DNA from: Sipunculus nudus
Lineage: Eukaryota > Annelida > Sipuncula > Golfingiida > Sipunculidae
DNA: 64,000 nucleotides
Direction: 5' to 3'
Assembly: GCA_026874595.1 (NCBI GenBank)
Contig: CM049306.1
Location: 79,756,142 to 79,820,141, forward strand
Both the position numbers and the translations under genes were made by a program. Positions 49,401-57,200 of the stretch are shown in pieces; position 1 is the stretch's first letter; each line of letters begins with the position of its first letter. The notes under the pieces are model-generated. The model did no database searches and had not been told where the DNA came from. It saw nothing but the letters and a program-made list of their open reading frames with translations.

Positions 49401-49605
49401 GAGAACCCTTGTTATTTATAACCCCCACTTAGCACAGGACATGGACTTGGCAGAAAGTACCGTAAACAATCTAAGTATGAGGTTAGGGAGAAAGTACCAT
49501 AAACTATCTCAGTATGAGGTTTCATGAACTTACAGGCGTGTCAGGTTAGAGAGTCCTCTGAAAGCTCCAGGCTCTATCTGTCTGATCTGATTGTGGCTCA
49601 GGTCT
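13294..49605 (-). CDS. ADGRA3: Adhesion GPCR family A (ADGRA3/GPR125-like), 15 exons, 5' end missing
   Basis: A cell-surface receptor with a large extracellular region and seven membrane helices. Domain order read from the spliced exons is: three LRRs, LRR C-cap, Ig-like domain, hormone-receptor domain, GAIN domain with GPS, 7TM, then a cytoplasmic tail of about 500 residues ending ETSV. That order and the PDZ-ligand terminus are diagnostic of the ADGRA family, whose vertebrate members act in Wnt and planar-polarity signalling and bind Dlg-type PDZ scaffolds. All 14 introns are GT-AG. Exon lengths sum to 4384 nt: one nucleotide completing a split codon, then 1461 codons including stop, with no frame break. 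Signal peptide, LRR N-cap and first LRR are not seen. Introns range from 357 nt to 8.4 kb. Invertebrates may have one family-A gene ancestral to the vertebrate paralogues, so the A3 label is a best fit; family assignment is near certain. Confidence 0.95.
15326..16171. other. Last ADGRA intron
   Basis: 846-bp GT-AG intron; its downstream half holds the degenerate SINE at 15840-16095, the rest is AT-rich with nothing recognisable. Confidence 0.6.
15840..16095 (-). mobile_element. Degenerate tRNA-derived SINE
   Basis: Minus-strand tRNA-like head AGCATGGTGGCGTAATGG, with A box TGGCGTAATGGTTAGTGC at 16069-16086. The B box is decayed (around 16030). The body phrase gcgcacctttgtg (15973-15985) matches the SINE at 10010-10252, suggesting a shared family body. 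Inserted in the last intron, same strand as the gene. Confidence 0.6.
16172..16351 (-). CDS. ADGRA3: ADGRA exon: ICL2 and TM4
   Basis: A 180-nt exon encoding [10 protein letters not shown], then a proline run (six Pro after GDR), then [12 protein letters not shown], then TM4 ([17 protein letters not shown]) and NHYVNKR. The proline-rich loop followed by PRPMLR is a family-A trait. I used the acceptor atttacag at 16352; an upstream AG (ggacag near 16394) also keeps the frame open but would insert about 14 residues. The split codon to the last exon gives Tyr. Confidence 0.92.
16352..16807. other. ADGRA intron, 456 bp
   Basis: Short AT-rich GT-AG intron between the TM2-TM3 exon and the ICL2-TM4 exon. 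Nothing else recognised. Confidence 0.6.
16808..16993 (-). CDS. ADGRA3: ADGRA exon: TM2 and TM3
   Basis: A 186-nt exon. ICL1 is [11 protein letters not shown]2 is [22 protein letters not shown]3 begins at [20 protein letters not shown] and carries the conserved TM3 cysteine that pairs with ECL2. The acceptor is tatcgcag and the donor gtaag. The split codon at the 3' end gives Ser. Confidence 0.93.
16994..17680. other. ADGRA intron sequence left of the inverted repeat
   Basis: AT-rich intron with phrases atgtcccccgcttctgcc (17388) and tcccctgaagatgtc repeated twice (17431 and 17486), suggestive of repeat debris. No gene. Confidence 0.4.
17681..21788. mobile_element. 4.1-kb inverted-repeat element (fold-back-like)
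   Basis: The outer arms 17681-18015 and 21455-21788 are near-complete reverse complements, starting taggccatgggctagtgggg on each strand. Inner arms of about 700 bp (near 18600-19330 and 19965-20700) are also inverted copies, rich in ctgact and gtcag motifs. The centre holds a separate MITE at 19399-19875. The left arm carries an AAGGTCA-rich insert (18016-18590) and the right arm an unrelated AT-rich one (20700-21455). No transposase frame is visible; the two ORFs that include YFYSWRQ are mirror images in the arms. Probably an old non-autonomous DNA element or nested set, wholly inside one ADGRA intron. Confidence 0.75.
19399..19875. mobile_element. MITE with 12-bp perfect termini ATACTGTGGTTG
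   Basis: Begins ATACTGTGGTTG at 19399 and ends CAACCACAGTAT at 19875, an exact 12/12 inverted pair. Internal subterminal sequence includes ttcgcgattt and ctcgcgaataaaa. It occupies the loop of the 17681-21788 inverted repeat. Related partial copies occur at 636, 26954, 28128-28215, 29480-29854, 38390 and 63760-63840. Confidence 0.8.
21789..22092. other. ADGRA intron sequence right of the inverted repeat
   Basis: Contains a short gacaga-rich stretch (21806-21840) and gtcccccgttcccagaaatg (21850), mirrored loosely left of the inverted repeat; otherwise nothing. Confidence 0.4.
22093..22238 (-). CDS. ADGRA3: ADGRA exon: linker and TM1
   Basis: A 146-nt exon running from [17 protein letters not shown] through the first membrane helix [20 protein letters not shown] to YTSCH. 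The acceptor is cttacag and the donor gtaat, phase 2 at the end, with the split codon giving Arg. It is followed by the 5.1-kb intron that contains the large inverted repeat. Confidence 0.92.
22239..25551. other. ADGRA intron, 3.3 kb
   Basis: AT-rich intron with a short CA/CACG microsatellite at 24402-24423. Several short frames (for example 22464-22682 and 24694-24888) lack any domain. Nothing else recognised. Confidence 0.5.
25552..25655 (-). CDS. ADGRA3: ADGRA exon: GPS (autoproteolysis site)
   Basis: A 104-nt exon encoding [18 protein letters not shown] then [16 protein letters not shown]. It has the paired GPS cysteines (GCDMV and RCNH) and a His-Met before Thr, which fits the autoproteolysis consensus of His, a hydrophobic residue, then Ser or Thr. 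The residues TNFAVLQ after the site would be the tethered-agonist stalk. The acceptor is gttccag and the donor gtagg. Whether it is cleaved cannot be known from sequence. Confidence 0.93.
26247..26457. mobile_element. Palindromic MITE (copy 2)
   Basis: 211 bp, starting CACTGTAGTCATCCCAGATC and ending with its imperfect inverse GACTGCAGTG; both arms contain TTTCATGTAAC and an AGCAAGG or ACCTTTC-type segment. Same family as 10429-10641. No clear target duplication. It lies in the intron upstream of the pre-GPS exon. Confidence 0.7.
26550..26654 (-). CDS. ADGRA3: ADGRA exon: GAIN domain, pre-GPS segment
   Basis: A 105-nt exon encoding [20 protein letters not shown] then [14 protein letters not shown]. 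The DPVQISL strand and the YWE motif are the usual lead-in to the GPS of adhesion GPCRs. The acceptor is ttaacag and the donor gtaag. Confidence 0.9.
26655..28313. other. ADGRA intron, 1.7 kb, with MITE fragments and a possible regulatory block
   Basis: Copies of the ATACTGTGG repeat lie at 26954-27050 and, inverted, at 28128-28215. Between them, 27690-28010 is less AT-rich and contains E-box sequences (caggtgtcccttgttggttg and gagcaggtga). A regulatory role is only a suggestion. No gene. Confidence 0.35.
28314..28509 (-). CDS. ADGRA3: ADGRA exon: GAIN domain beta-sandwich part 2
   Basis: A 196-nt exon beginning [20 protein letters not shown] and including [17 protein letters not shown] and [15 protein letters not shown]. 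The phrase [10 protein letters not shown] is a conserved family-A GAIN strand. The acceptor is tattacag and the donor gtaag. Ends in phase 1, with the split codon giving Ile. Confidence 0.92.
28870..29107 (-). CDS. ADGRA3: ADGRA exon: GAIN domain beta-sandwich part 1
   Basis: A 238-nt exon that starts [20 protein letters not shown] and includes the strands [15 protein letters not shown] and FLGVNCTTF, ending SSKQAG. The acceptor is tttgcag and the donor gtaagc. It contributes two cysteines (NCTTF and IRCDW). Ends in phase 0. Confidence 0.91.
29480..29854. mobile_element. ATACTGTGG-family MITE copy (degenerate)
   Basis: Ends CAACCACAGTAT at 29854, with internal gcgaatatcgcaaatttgc and ctcacaaacaaaacggcaac. 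The left end near 29486 is decayed (ggttacactgcaattggc). It lies in the intron just before the 29868-29962 exon, only 13 bp from the donor. Confidence 0.6.
29868..29962 (-). CDS. ADGRA3: ADGRA exon: GAIN domain helix
   Basis: A 95-nt exon encoding [20 protein letters not shown] and then [11 protein letters not shown], with acceptor tttccag and donor gtgag. It ends in phase 2 and the split codon gives Arg with the next exon. The EAEHEVL and KACSRIIQ stretch is a recognisable family-A signature. Confidence 0.9.
30671..30829 (-). CDS. ADGRA3: ADGRA exon: start of GAIN domain (helical subdomain)
   Basis: A 159-nt, 53-codon exon running from [20 protein letters not shown] to [10 protein letters not shown]. 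It is rich in amphipathic helix, as expected for GAIN subdomain A. The acceptor is cttttcag and the donor gtgag, phase 0 at both ends. It sits directly after the HRM exon, which ends VLEQYTK, and continues that helix. Confidence 0.9.
31316..31425. repeat. TA/CA microsatellite tract
   Basis: Runs of tatatatata broken by tacaca, gtgtgtgcat and a short non-repetitive spacer. Confidence 0.9.
31540..31812 (-). mobile_element. tRNA-derived SINE
   Basis: Minus strand: a clear tRNA-like head with A box TAGCTCAGTAGTAGAGCA (plus 31784-31801) and B box GGTTGGATTTCC (31751-31762), about 22 nt apart as in tRNAs. The body extends toward 31540. The strand matches the gene. It differs in head sequence from the SINEs at 10010 and 15840. 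Confidence 0.7.
32456..32745 (+). mobile_element. MITE with termini GTACGGTTCTCAGGCAC (copy A)
   Basis: About 290 bp. Starts near agtacggttctcaggcac and ends gtgcctgagaaccatacctt, an imperfect inverted pair. Internal phrases cagaaatcagtcctggtggg and gtcatatgattaggg recur inverted in the copy at 46720-46983. Confidence 0.75.
32784..33349 (-). CDS. ADGRA3: ADGRA exon: Ig-like domain and hormone-receptor domain
   Basis: A 566-nt exon encoding about 189 residues. Roughly the first 105 are an Ig domain: EGDKLPFKC for the first Cys, IIWIRKG for the core Trp, and [10 protein letters not shown] for the second Cys. After the linker [10 protein letters not shown] comes a hormone-receptor (HRM) domain from YCRVTVTK through [26 protein letters not shown] and VSQCQY. 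The acceptor is ctttcag and the donor gtgag, and the exon ends in phase 0. Having Ig and HRM together in one exon between an LRR cap and a GAIN domain is typical of family A. NRT, NAT and NVS are possible glycosylation sites. Confidence 0.95.
40200..40783. repeat. 33-bp minisatellite
   Basis: Imperfect tandem units of 33 bp such as acaaaatccctccatgtcat followed by ctatacagaaa, with 24-bp variants lacking the catgtcat part. Because units are multiples of three and lack stops, frames of 96 and 143 codons are open on the plus strand and 73 on the minus. These are repeat artefacts. Confidence 0.85.
40815..41032. mobile_element. Small repeat element splitting the minisatellite
   Basis: Between 40820 (aaagcgtaactggggg, with a 14-G run at 40832-40845) and 41032 (a 13-C run, then cctggatccgtccctg). 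The right end, read inward as CAGGGACGGATCCAGG, is a common invertebrate DNA-transposon terminus; the left end is less clear. No gene. Confidence 0.5.
41545..41665. repeat. Detached part of the 33-bp minisatellite
   Basis: tccatacagaaaccaccaaa and tccttccatgtcatacacaa repeat the units of 40200-40783, 760 bp further on. The array was presumably once continuous and interrupted by insertion. Confidence 0.65.
41774..41934 (-). CDS. ADGRA3: ADGRA exon: LRR C-terminal cap (LRRCT)
   Basis: A 161-nt exon with the cysteine pattern of an LRR C-cap: [17 protein letters not shown], then TRCAKP, then DFNC. The CDCNLxW core is a hallmark. The acceptor is atatcag and the donor gtaag. It ends in phase 1 and joins the Ig exon with an Asn codon. 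An in-frame ATG upstream within intron sequence extends the open frame but lies outside the splice-defined exon. Confidence 0.94.
42292..42363 (-). CDS. ADGRA3: ADGRA exon: leucine-rich repeat (last before cap)
   Basis: A 72-nt exon encoding [20 protein letters not shown] then LKRL, with acceptor tttttcag and donor gtaag. The split codon at its start reads Ile with the preceding exon, and the split codon at its end reads Leu with the LRR-cap exon. NGT is a potential N-glycosylation site. Confidence 0.93.
43160..43600. promoter_or_regulatory. Candidate intronic regulatory block
   Basis: A less AT-rich island inside an AT-rich intron with closely spaced transcription-factor-like motifs: adjacent E boxes in acaggtgccatctgtcc (43251), TAATTA plus TAATCC in ttttaattaatccctta (43341), and SOX-like ACAATTGTGAACAAAG (43570). 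Motif clustering alone is weak evidence; conservation is not testable here. Confidence 0.25.
45632..46700. mobile_element. AGGTCA-rich interspersed repeat with internal 130-146 bp tandem units
   Basis: Four units each begin around gtgaccttgacctttgacct and continue with ttcttcccctattggtaggt and gatggaaagtatagattgaa-like phrases, at 45945, 46082, 46213 and 46359. A further TGACCTATGACCT is at 45632. The tail near 46625-46720 reads ggccggacagccggacggac, ending atagcccagcatgactgaaa. Such a structure, with a GGACGGACAGACGG tail, is a familiar non-autonomous repeat in molluscan-type genomes. No protein is encoded. Confidence 0.65.
46720..46983 (-). mobile_element. MITE with termini GGTATGGTTCTCAGGCAC-like (copy B)
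   Basis: About 264 bp, inverted relative to copy A (32456-32745): it starts aaggtatggtttacaggcac and ends tacctgagaaccatacc. It contains an 18-C run at 46758-46775. It lies 34 bp from the next exon donor at 47018. Confidence 0.7.
47018..47089 (-). CDS. ADGRA3: ADGRA exon: leucine-rich repeat
   Basis: A 72-nt exon encoding [20 protein letters not shown] then LSRM, joined in frame through a split Leu codon to the previous LRR. The acceptor is ttttgtag and the donor gtaag. NWT is a potential N-glycosylation site. Together with its neighbours it builds the curved extracellular LRR stack at the receptor N terminus. Confidence 0.93.
47090..49533. other. ADGRA intron, 2.4 kb
   Basis: Contains a 12-C run (47459-47470) and a GA-rich tract (47837-47900). 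48000-48560 is less AT-rich, with caccaagtgcttggc (NK2-like) and other sites, possibly regulatory. No gene. Confidence 0.45.
49534..49605 (-). CDS. ADGRA3: ADGRA exon: leucine-rich repeat (first in window)
   Basis: A 72-nt exon encoding one 24-residue [23 protein letters not shown] followed by LTRL, with the LxxNxI and FxxL framework. It is flanked by a tttgcag acceptor and a gtaag donor. One-LRR-per-72-nt exons in the same phase are the known arrangement of this receptor family. The first base completes a leucine codon begun in an unseen upstream exon, which proves the gene continues 5'. The NLT sequence is a potential N-glycosylation site. Confidence 0.93.
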
Positions 49606-50389
49606 CTGCAAATACAAAAAATATATATTGAATAAGCAAAAATAAATATTTATCAATCTTTTTAATAAATATGAATTAATGTGTTTGCTTGTGTTAAAAT
49701 CATATGAAATTTCTTTTTTTTCACAAAAAAATAAAAATAAAAAATTTTTGCCTGAGGTACTGCATACCTACATGGACTAGAAATATACCTATATTTAAAT
49801 CTGTGCTGTGTCACAAGCATGAACATATATACATACAGTGGAGCACCGTTTTTCCGAATGCTGAACTTCCAAAAATTCGTTTTCCTATTAAATTTAATTT
49901 TTCCATTAAAATGGGGAACCGAAAATGTATTTGTACTTCTGAAATATATTTCAAGTATGTAAAAACCTACGAGTCACAAAGCCTGCAGTCATGTGTTAAG
50001 CCAAGTGGTGACCCTAATTAATTAATTCCGGGCCGATGTTGTCACCGGGGCAAAGGTGTGAAAACCACAGCTAGCCCCACAACACTCGGCCCCCTGTACC
50101 CCTAGCAAGGAGCTGAGCAGTTTATCCAAGAGCACTTGTATGTTATCAATAACATCTCGTTTGTACTCAAGCAAGCATAGTTCTTCGGCTTGGGACAGGA
50201 TGTCATGCCAAATAACTGAGCAGTTTACTCGCATCAGCACTGATGAGGTATAATTTATACTAGAATATCAGCAAAAGCTGACAAAAGCCCTCAGCCAAAA
50301 GAACATTTTTTAGAGGTGGTAACAGTAACAAGTACTAAAAATCTATTCTCACATGGATGTATATCGGCACATGTCTCAGTTATAAATTT
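49606..50389. other. Sequence upstream of the first visible LRR exon
   Basis: From 49834 a fragment reads tacagtggagcaccgttttt, resembling ends of pogo/Tigger-type repeats. A minus-strand frame of 72 codons (50022-50240) has no domain I recognise. I looked for a further 72-nt LRR exon and found none. Confidence 0.4.
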
Positions 50390-50960
50390 AAAATGGAGAG
50401 GAATGTACCATGATTCATAACAATCCACCAAATGCTTCCTGAAAATGAGCTTCTAAGTTTTATTATATTATAAGCTCTGTGACCTTGAAAATACGTCAAG
50501 GTCACTCATCTTCGAACTTGACTGAGATTTTGTCGATATACATCTTCACTGAAAAAATAAAATTCCTACGGTGAATCCTTTTAGAGATATCCCGCTCACA
50601 AGCCCAAAGTTGAAAAATCCGATAAAAATTCATTCAAAATCAGAAATTGTAGGTGGCGCCACCAAACTTGTGTAGCAGGTACAGATTATCAGTCCCAATA
50701 ATCATAGTAAGTTTTGTGAAAATCCACCAAATGGTTCCTGAGTAATAAGCATCTAAGTGTATTTCTATTATCAACTCTAAAATGTAGAAAAACAGGTCAA
50801 GGTCACCCATCTTCGAACTTGACCGAGATTTTGTCAATATACATCTTTACAGAGGAAATAAAATTCTGACGGTGAATCCTTTTCAAGATATCCCGCTTAC
50901 AAGGTAAAAGTTAATGGACGCCGGATGGACGGATGGACAGACAGACAGACGGTCGGACAG
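50390..50960. mobile_element. AGGTCA-containing repeat with two internal copies
   Basis: Two related blocks (50390-50600 and 50700-50900) share ccaccaaatg, tcaaggtcac, catcttcgaacttgac, gagattttgtc and ggtgaatcctttt. The tail 50918-50950 is ggatggacggatggacagac, the same tail type as at 46625. Non-coding. Confidence 0.65.
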
Positions 50961-52019
50961 CTTGGATGACGACAATAGCAGATCAGCCTAAGGGCTGAGG
51001 GCTAAAAACGCTTGTGCTCGAGCAGCTTTTAAATGTCCCTGTCTTCAATTAATTATATTATTAAGAAACACCGTGTTCCTTGGCGATGTCATTTGACCTT
51101 TCCCTCCAGTGAATTTGATGAAAAAACGAGCACGCACGTATCCTTAAAGCAGGTTAGACTGATCTTTGCCAATTATGCTCAGCAATAATCCAATATTTTT
51201 TATATGTCAAGGTCGTCAATTACGGATATCGAAAAGAAACACCGTGTTTCTCGGGTAAAATGGCATTAAGTTAATCATTAACTGTCGTACTAACTTGCCG
51301 CTAGACCCTTGTCAGCATTTCCGAATGTTTGTTTTTACCAACAAAAAGATTGTCCCCCGACGCTTTCGGAAAAAACGCACTCTACTGTATTTAAAATGTT
51401 CATTTATGTATGTTTGTATACCATATTTCATGTTTGCTTTACAAAGATACACACAGATGAACTCAGAAAAGAGCCCCTGCCATTTATCTAAAGATACTTA
51501 AATGAAATTTTAACTGTATGGCTGCATCAATGCAATGAGTAAATTATCACATGAATAAGTATGATAAATGAGTTAAATAAATGAACATAAAGTAATTAGT
51601 TTTGCTACAAGTAATTATCATTTTGCATTTCCAAAAGTTTTTACCAAGCAGTAATAAACATTAGGTCTTTTTGGTGAATAACATACTTTTTGTAAATGTG
51701 CAACTCATCATTCTTTTAAAATAAGTTTGTTTCTAACCTTTGTTTTACCTAAGTCTCAAACTGTTAAAAAAAAAAAAAATGATTAATCAGTTTATCTCAT
51801 CATATCCTGTTCAATCCACAAATGCAGCCACACATTTATTTTTAACCCTCTTTGAAAGAGTCCAGTTTACAAGTTTCAGAAACAAAATAAATATGATCCA
51901 ACACAGACATAACACCAAACTGCCAATAATCAAACACAAATACAGAACAAACAACTTCATCAGGCATGTCAACAATATCCAGAGGTCTACTTTAGTCAAT
52001 AAAACTGCCCTGTAAAGAG
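50961..52019. other. AT-rich spacer
   Basis: The phrase agaaacaccgtgttcct at 51063 recurs as agaaacaccgtgtttct at 51235. No gene recognised; short frames at 51295-51501 and 51740-52015 lack domains. Confidence 0.4.
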
Positions 52020-52760
52020 CAACATTAAGACATTACAGCATTTGTTCTAGCTCTCAGGGGTATAGAACACAGACAGACCCCCAGCTGAATGATATATAAC
52101 AATGTCTCATGATTAATACCAGGAACAAATACATCAGAGCGAGTTGATGTGACATATCATATGAACATTAAGATTAATGAGCAGACAGGTCTGGTAGTTA
52201 AATGTCACACAATTCCGCTCAAAAGCTGTTTATATAAAACAGCTCTTTGGGACACCTCTAAAGAATTGGGCAGCTTTAATGCCGGGGCTGAATACAGAGC
52301 TTCCACTGTCAGCTGCATGATACCCAGAAGTCCCTGTGTACCCAGTCGAAGAAGACATACCCTGGCTGGCAGCCAAGAAGACTGGAGCAGCATCAGTAAC
52401 CTCTGTTTGCGGGATGCTGTGAAGCGGCAGCGTGAGGGCCAATCCATTTCAGAAATTGACTGGTAATAAAACACTACAAGATGGATCTCTACGGATGAGG
52501 AACCTAGGGAAGCTATCACATCCTCCTGAGTAAACGCTGATATTTTTCTTTGCCTTGGCCCGGAATGAGAACGAAGCACAATTATATAGGACTTGAGTTC
52601 ATCCATTAGCGCTGTTGCTCTTCTTGTATTGAGCTCCCCCACCTTCATGGTATTAATCCATCCAGGAGAGAGTGCAGGTCAGAAGCATCGATGAATAAAT
52701 AGCACGGTGGTATTCATTTATCATCAATATGATTGACAGCCGGGTGTATACACAGCGGTG
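52020..52760. other. Less AT-rich block with frames open on both strands; possible conserved non-coding DNA
   Basis: A minus-strand frame of 147 codons (52205-52648) overlaps a plus-strand frame of 105 codons (52149-52466). Neither shows a domain, signal peptide or LRR. The block ends with a perfect PBX-MEIS decamer. I favour conserved regulatory DNA or an unrecognised small exon; I cannot decide. Confidence 0.3.
52730..52739 (+). promoter_or_regulatory. PBX-MEIS type composite site TGATTGACAG
   Basis: Exact match to the decamer bound by PBX with MEIS or PREP homeodomain dimers, preceded by atttatcatcaata. A second perfect copy is at 57306. Confidence 0.35.
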
Positions 52761-55700
52761 ATAGGCCACAGTGGCTGCATTAATTATTGGGTTTAATATG
52801 TGATGAACAAACTTAATGAAAGATGATAAAACTTAAAAATTAAAACAGAAAAAGTGAATTTATGCAAAAGCACATGGTTGAAATATGACTTTTATTGGCT
52901 AGATTAACTGTAAGATCAAAAGATGCAAGTTCAGTTCAAATTATTGAAAATAATGAAAGAAAAGTTTCAATTGGTCTTCATTACCACCAGACAGTAATGA
53001 AAATGAATAATGGTGATTATAATGAGAAATAATGCTAGGACAGATTAGAGAAGAAAGGTTCTCACAAGTGAGTAGAAATTACCTAAAATACACAATCTCT
53101 CCCACAAAGTAAAATAGCCCCACTAATTTGCTCCTTTACCTAGGTAGGCACCGATCATCTTTCACACAGATTTGCGTAAACTGATTTAGTAGTTATTTAA
53201 TAGCCCTGTTAAGAAACAAACAAACCAAACACACAGAGGGGTGACGTCTATATTCCTTGGTTGTGGTAAAAACATGTTAACACACTTATAATCCAATAGC
53301 CACATGTTACCAACAGCACGAGCCAGTCAGGATTCAGCTCTTGGTAATAGTGATGGATGAGTAGACTACTCGAAACAGTAGTGTCCCATTCACCTGATCA
53401 ACCACATCAAACAAACACCACGGTAACATGCATACATCACACAAGGTTCACTTTGCGAGACAGGCCTTTTTAGTGAACATTTTCATAAAGCAATTTATTG
53501 AATGTGATTCAATAAAACTGGATGAGCTGCCAGTGTTTTCAAGGTTAGCATACTATAATGTGTTGTCATGAACTTCTGGAGAATGGAAAGTCTCAGTTTA
53601 TGTGACCTATAAGGGATTAACCCAAGAGGATTCAATTTCTTCTCTTCCAGTATGTCTTGTTATATAATGAACTGACATTTCTCATGGGTAAAATATCTGA
53701 AAGTGTGGCTATTCAATGGCACTGTCATCTTTATGACAAAAATAGTGACCATATGGAATAGTTGTAGTAATGATATACTGATACTGAGTGTATGTGACTG
53801 TAAAAGATTCTCACATCAAACCTCTGATGACTTATTATCAGAAGCTTTCAGCAACGTCATATTCCCTTTCAAACACTTAATGAACATCTGTGTCACATGA
53901 CCTAAACAGATTTTTTGGAAGCGCCATATCAGCCCTCTGACATAACATCACTGGCTGTCAGAGTGCCTTAATATCTAGGTCTGAGAAACGCATTATAAGA
54001 CCTCTAGAAGATGCAAATATTTTCGTCATTTCTGACAGCACTTTATGGCCTATAGATACACTATCAATAGACACAAACCAGACCAATCGTTAGCATATTT
54101 AGTATGCTTTCAAACAACACTAAATATGAGTGAGAATAGTTCCATTTTAACTCAGCATACTGGTAAACCACTTTGCATGTTATTTTAATTTTTGACTGCA
54201 TGAATACAAACATAGCTTGCACATGTTACTGGACAAAGCAAACTTGTACAAAATACAGGAAATGACTCATTAACATAGAGACAGAGTTGTGAGTTTTATA
54301 TGTATTCTCTTGTGTTAATTCCTCATTCGTAATATCATAACGTTAATATTTTGGGCTGTTTACCACAATAGGAATGCAAGATGATGGAACACCAATGTGT
54401 TGCATTCCTTGATATTGCTTGCTTACCAGCCCAACTATCATTGTCTACTGAGTTGGGATGTCATGGCTATTTGTTTGGCCTTGTGACAATAGGCTGTTGT
54501 AAAAGAGTGGAAGTTCAAAGCCAGAATCACAGTTTATGTGGGAGCCTGTGCCCTGATTTCTATTGATCGACAAATCTTTTACCTCTACTTTCATTTCCAA
54601 CTTTGTTCCATCTAACTCTTACATTCATTTCAATATGACAGCTTCAGAAAACAACTTCCTTTTTACAGCATATGGTATCTGTTTTTGCAATTAATAAGCC
54701 AAAGATTGCTCAGAAGTCATGGGTAAGGCTCTGCTAGTACCTAAAGTCAGCAGCAGTGTAATAATTCTCCACAATAAGTACTGCTATCAGTCCCTATCAG
54801 CGAGCATATACATACTCCACCCAGTTGTGTTTTTAGCCTGTACTGTTTATGTTACAGCATTCAGCTGATTAAACAGATGACAGACAAATCAAAAACAATT
54901 ACACTGCAGTTTGCGACCTCACAAATAACCAGATCACCTTTGAAAAACATTTTTTGTACTGAAGATTATTTCCAGAGTTTTTAATTTTTGAACCAAATTA
55001 ACCCATTTAAATACATTTAAGCACCCTGCAAACATTTAAACAATATCCAAACATTTCAAGTAGCAGACATGCATTTTTCAAAGCTAGATATTGGATGAGA
55101 AACCAAACAATATTACAGAGTCATCATCAAGTACATTTCATAGAACCCAGGGCCATGTTAGCCACACAAATGCGGCTGGCTTGGACAAAAGATAGCTGAC
55201 TATAGTAGTAAGCCAAATTTCAGGGCTTGACTCAGCTTGCAAAATAAGCTGGCTTAAACTGACATGAAAACCTATTCAGTTGACAATGTTACAAAGTACC
55301 CATTTTATTAAAAACAAGTTATCTATATTACACGTAACACCTATATTTTTAGGGGTGCCAGGCTTGACCATGTGTTACAATGTGGGGATCTACAACTTTG
55401 TCAGTCAGCTTCAAAATCAACACAACTAACTTTGAATTAATCTGTACATGTTTCAGGCATTTTTAATTATAAAAGATTAACTTTATGTATTAATTTTTCC
55501 TCAAACCAAACTGAGCTGCACAAAATGAGCTCAATTCAGCTTAATGAAATATCTTCAGCACTTCCTTTTAAACTTGGCCTGGTCTTATTTTGGCTGGCTG
55601 TGGCGCAAAATGGCAGCGATGCAGGGCTCTAACATGATTTAGGTTATTAACTGAAACCTAGCTCTGCTTTTGTTCACACAGTGATACAAAGAATTCACTT

Positions 55701-57200
55701 CACCATCATCAAGAAGTTCAAAGAACTTTGGCTGTCAAGCATTAGAGTTGAATGTCCAGTACATGGTTCGAAATTTGAAGCAAGGTAAAGTGGTAAAATT
55801 AGGAAAGGTCACTCTGCCAAATCACTGGACTCTGAATTTGCTGTGACATTTAAAGGCTGATTTAATCTTACCAGTCTACCAGAAAGGGAAATCTGCAAAA
55901 TTTCTACTGGCACAGACCCTGCTGTCAAATTAGTCCAGGGTAATTTCATGTATCAACCAGTACAAATTACATTAGGTAAAATGAGTGGTCAGCTCAACAA
56001 GGGGTGTGGTCCAGCCTGCTGGTCAGAATGAGATACTGTGACCAGCTGTGCTGTCTTGACCACCACCAACACAACTCATAATGACAGGTCTGTGTACAAT
56101 GGTCAGTGTCCAGCTTCATGAATATCAATGCTAATTAATGCTGGTCAGGCTCTTCCAGTAGCTGACTAAAATGCAGCTCTTCAACACAAACTAATTATAC
56201 ATCTGCCAAGTGGCGAGAAATATCATGTTTTACCTTTGGTAATCTGGTTTGTCTGTTTGCAATTTAAAAAAAAAAAGTTCTGAATAAACTTTATTAAAAT
56301 CTTATGGAGGGTTAGGACAACAGCCAAGGAACAATCCTCAAAGTCTGCAGGTAATCTGTATCACCATCACGTTTTTTCATTCAATGGCTTCATTTCTATT
56401 CTGACATATACATGTACCAATTTTTTCTTTGTCCCTGTGAAGGCCCAGAGCAATTGAATTGAGTTGTTGAACTGTTACAAACATTTTCTGTTGCTGTGTA
56501 GCATGATTAGAATTCTGGTTGGGGCTGTGGCCTCTGACGACTTTCTTGTTCACATTTTTTTCTTACTTAAAACATAGGAATCCATTAACTTGACACTCAT
56601 CAATCTGAAAACTTGGCCATGGGACACTATTTCAAGTGCAGTCTTCATCTCATTCACCTAAATCCTACAGTTATACAATCCTTAAATGGCTTCCTTTTTG
56701 TTCACCAAACAATAAGGGTTGTGTAAAGCTCCCACTTTAGCTGATGATGTAAACTTGATGCTGTAATATTTATATTTGGCAGCATGGCAACGAATAATTA
56801 TAATATTTTAGTACTTTTTTTGTGAAATAAAAGAAAAATACATAACTGTTCTCTGTAATCCTAACTGTTGATCCAAGAAATCAGAAAGTGCTTGTCAGAT
56901 TAGAAATTCAACAAGTCATATGCTTTTCTGCATGAAATATGTTTCTACAAGTGACCGATGGTGAGTTGGAATCATGAAGCATGAATGATAAAAATGGTAC
57001 ACCATCATAATCTTACTGTATAATCATACACAATCATGATATGACTTAAGGTCTAATCATCGTCAAAAATCATGAAAATTACATTTTTCTGAAAAACATC
57101 TGGTTTTATAGATGTTTGCTATATCTATCTTTTCACAAAAACACGTTCCTTGGGTTATATTGTATCAATTAGAAAAATAAGTATTTGAATTCAGATGTCA
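52761..57200. other. Gene-free AT-rich stretch upstream of the visible receptor exons
   Basis: No sustained frame with a recognisable domain on either strand, no clear repeat boundaries. If the missing 5' exons are in the window this stretch and 57200-64000 are where they would lie. Confidence 0.4.

Noticed and set aside
55861-55898. Minus-strand microexon between cag and gtaag near 55872-55892
   Set aside because: Only 21 nt, contains a stop in the needed frame, and such chance pairs are common.
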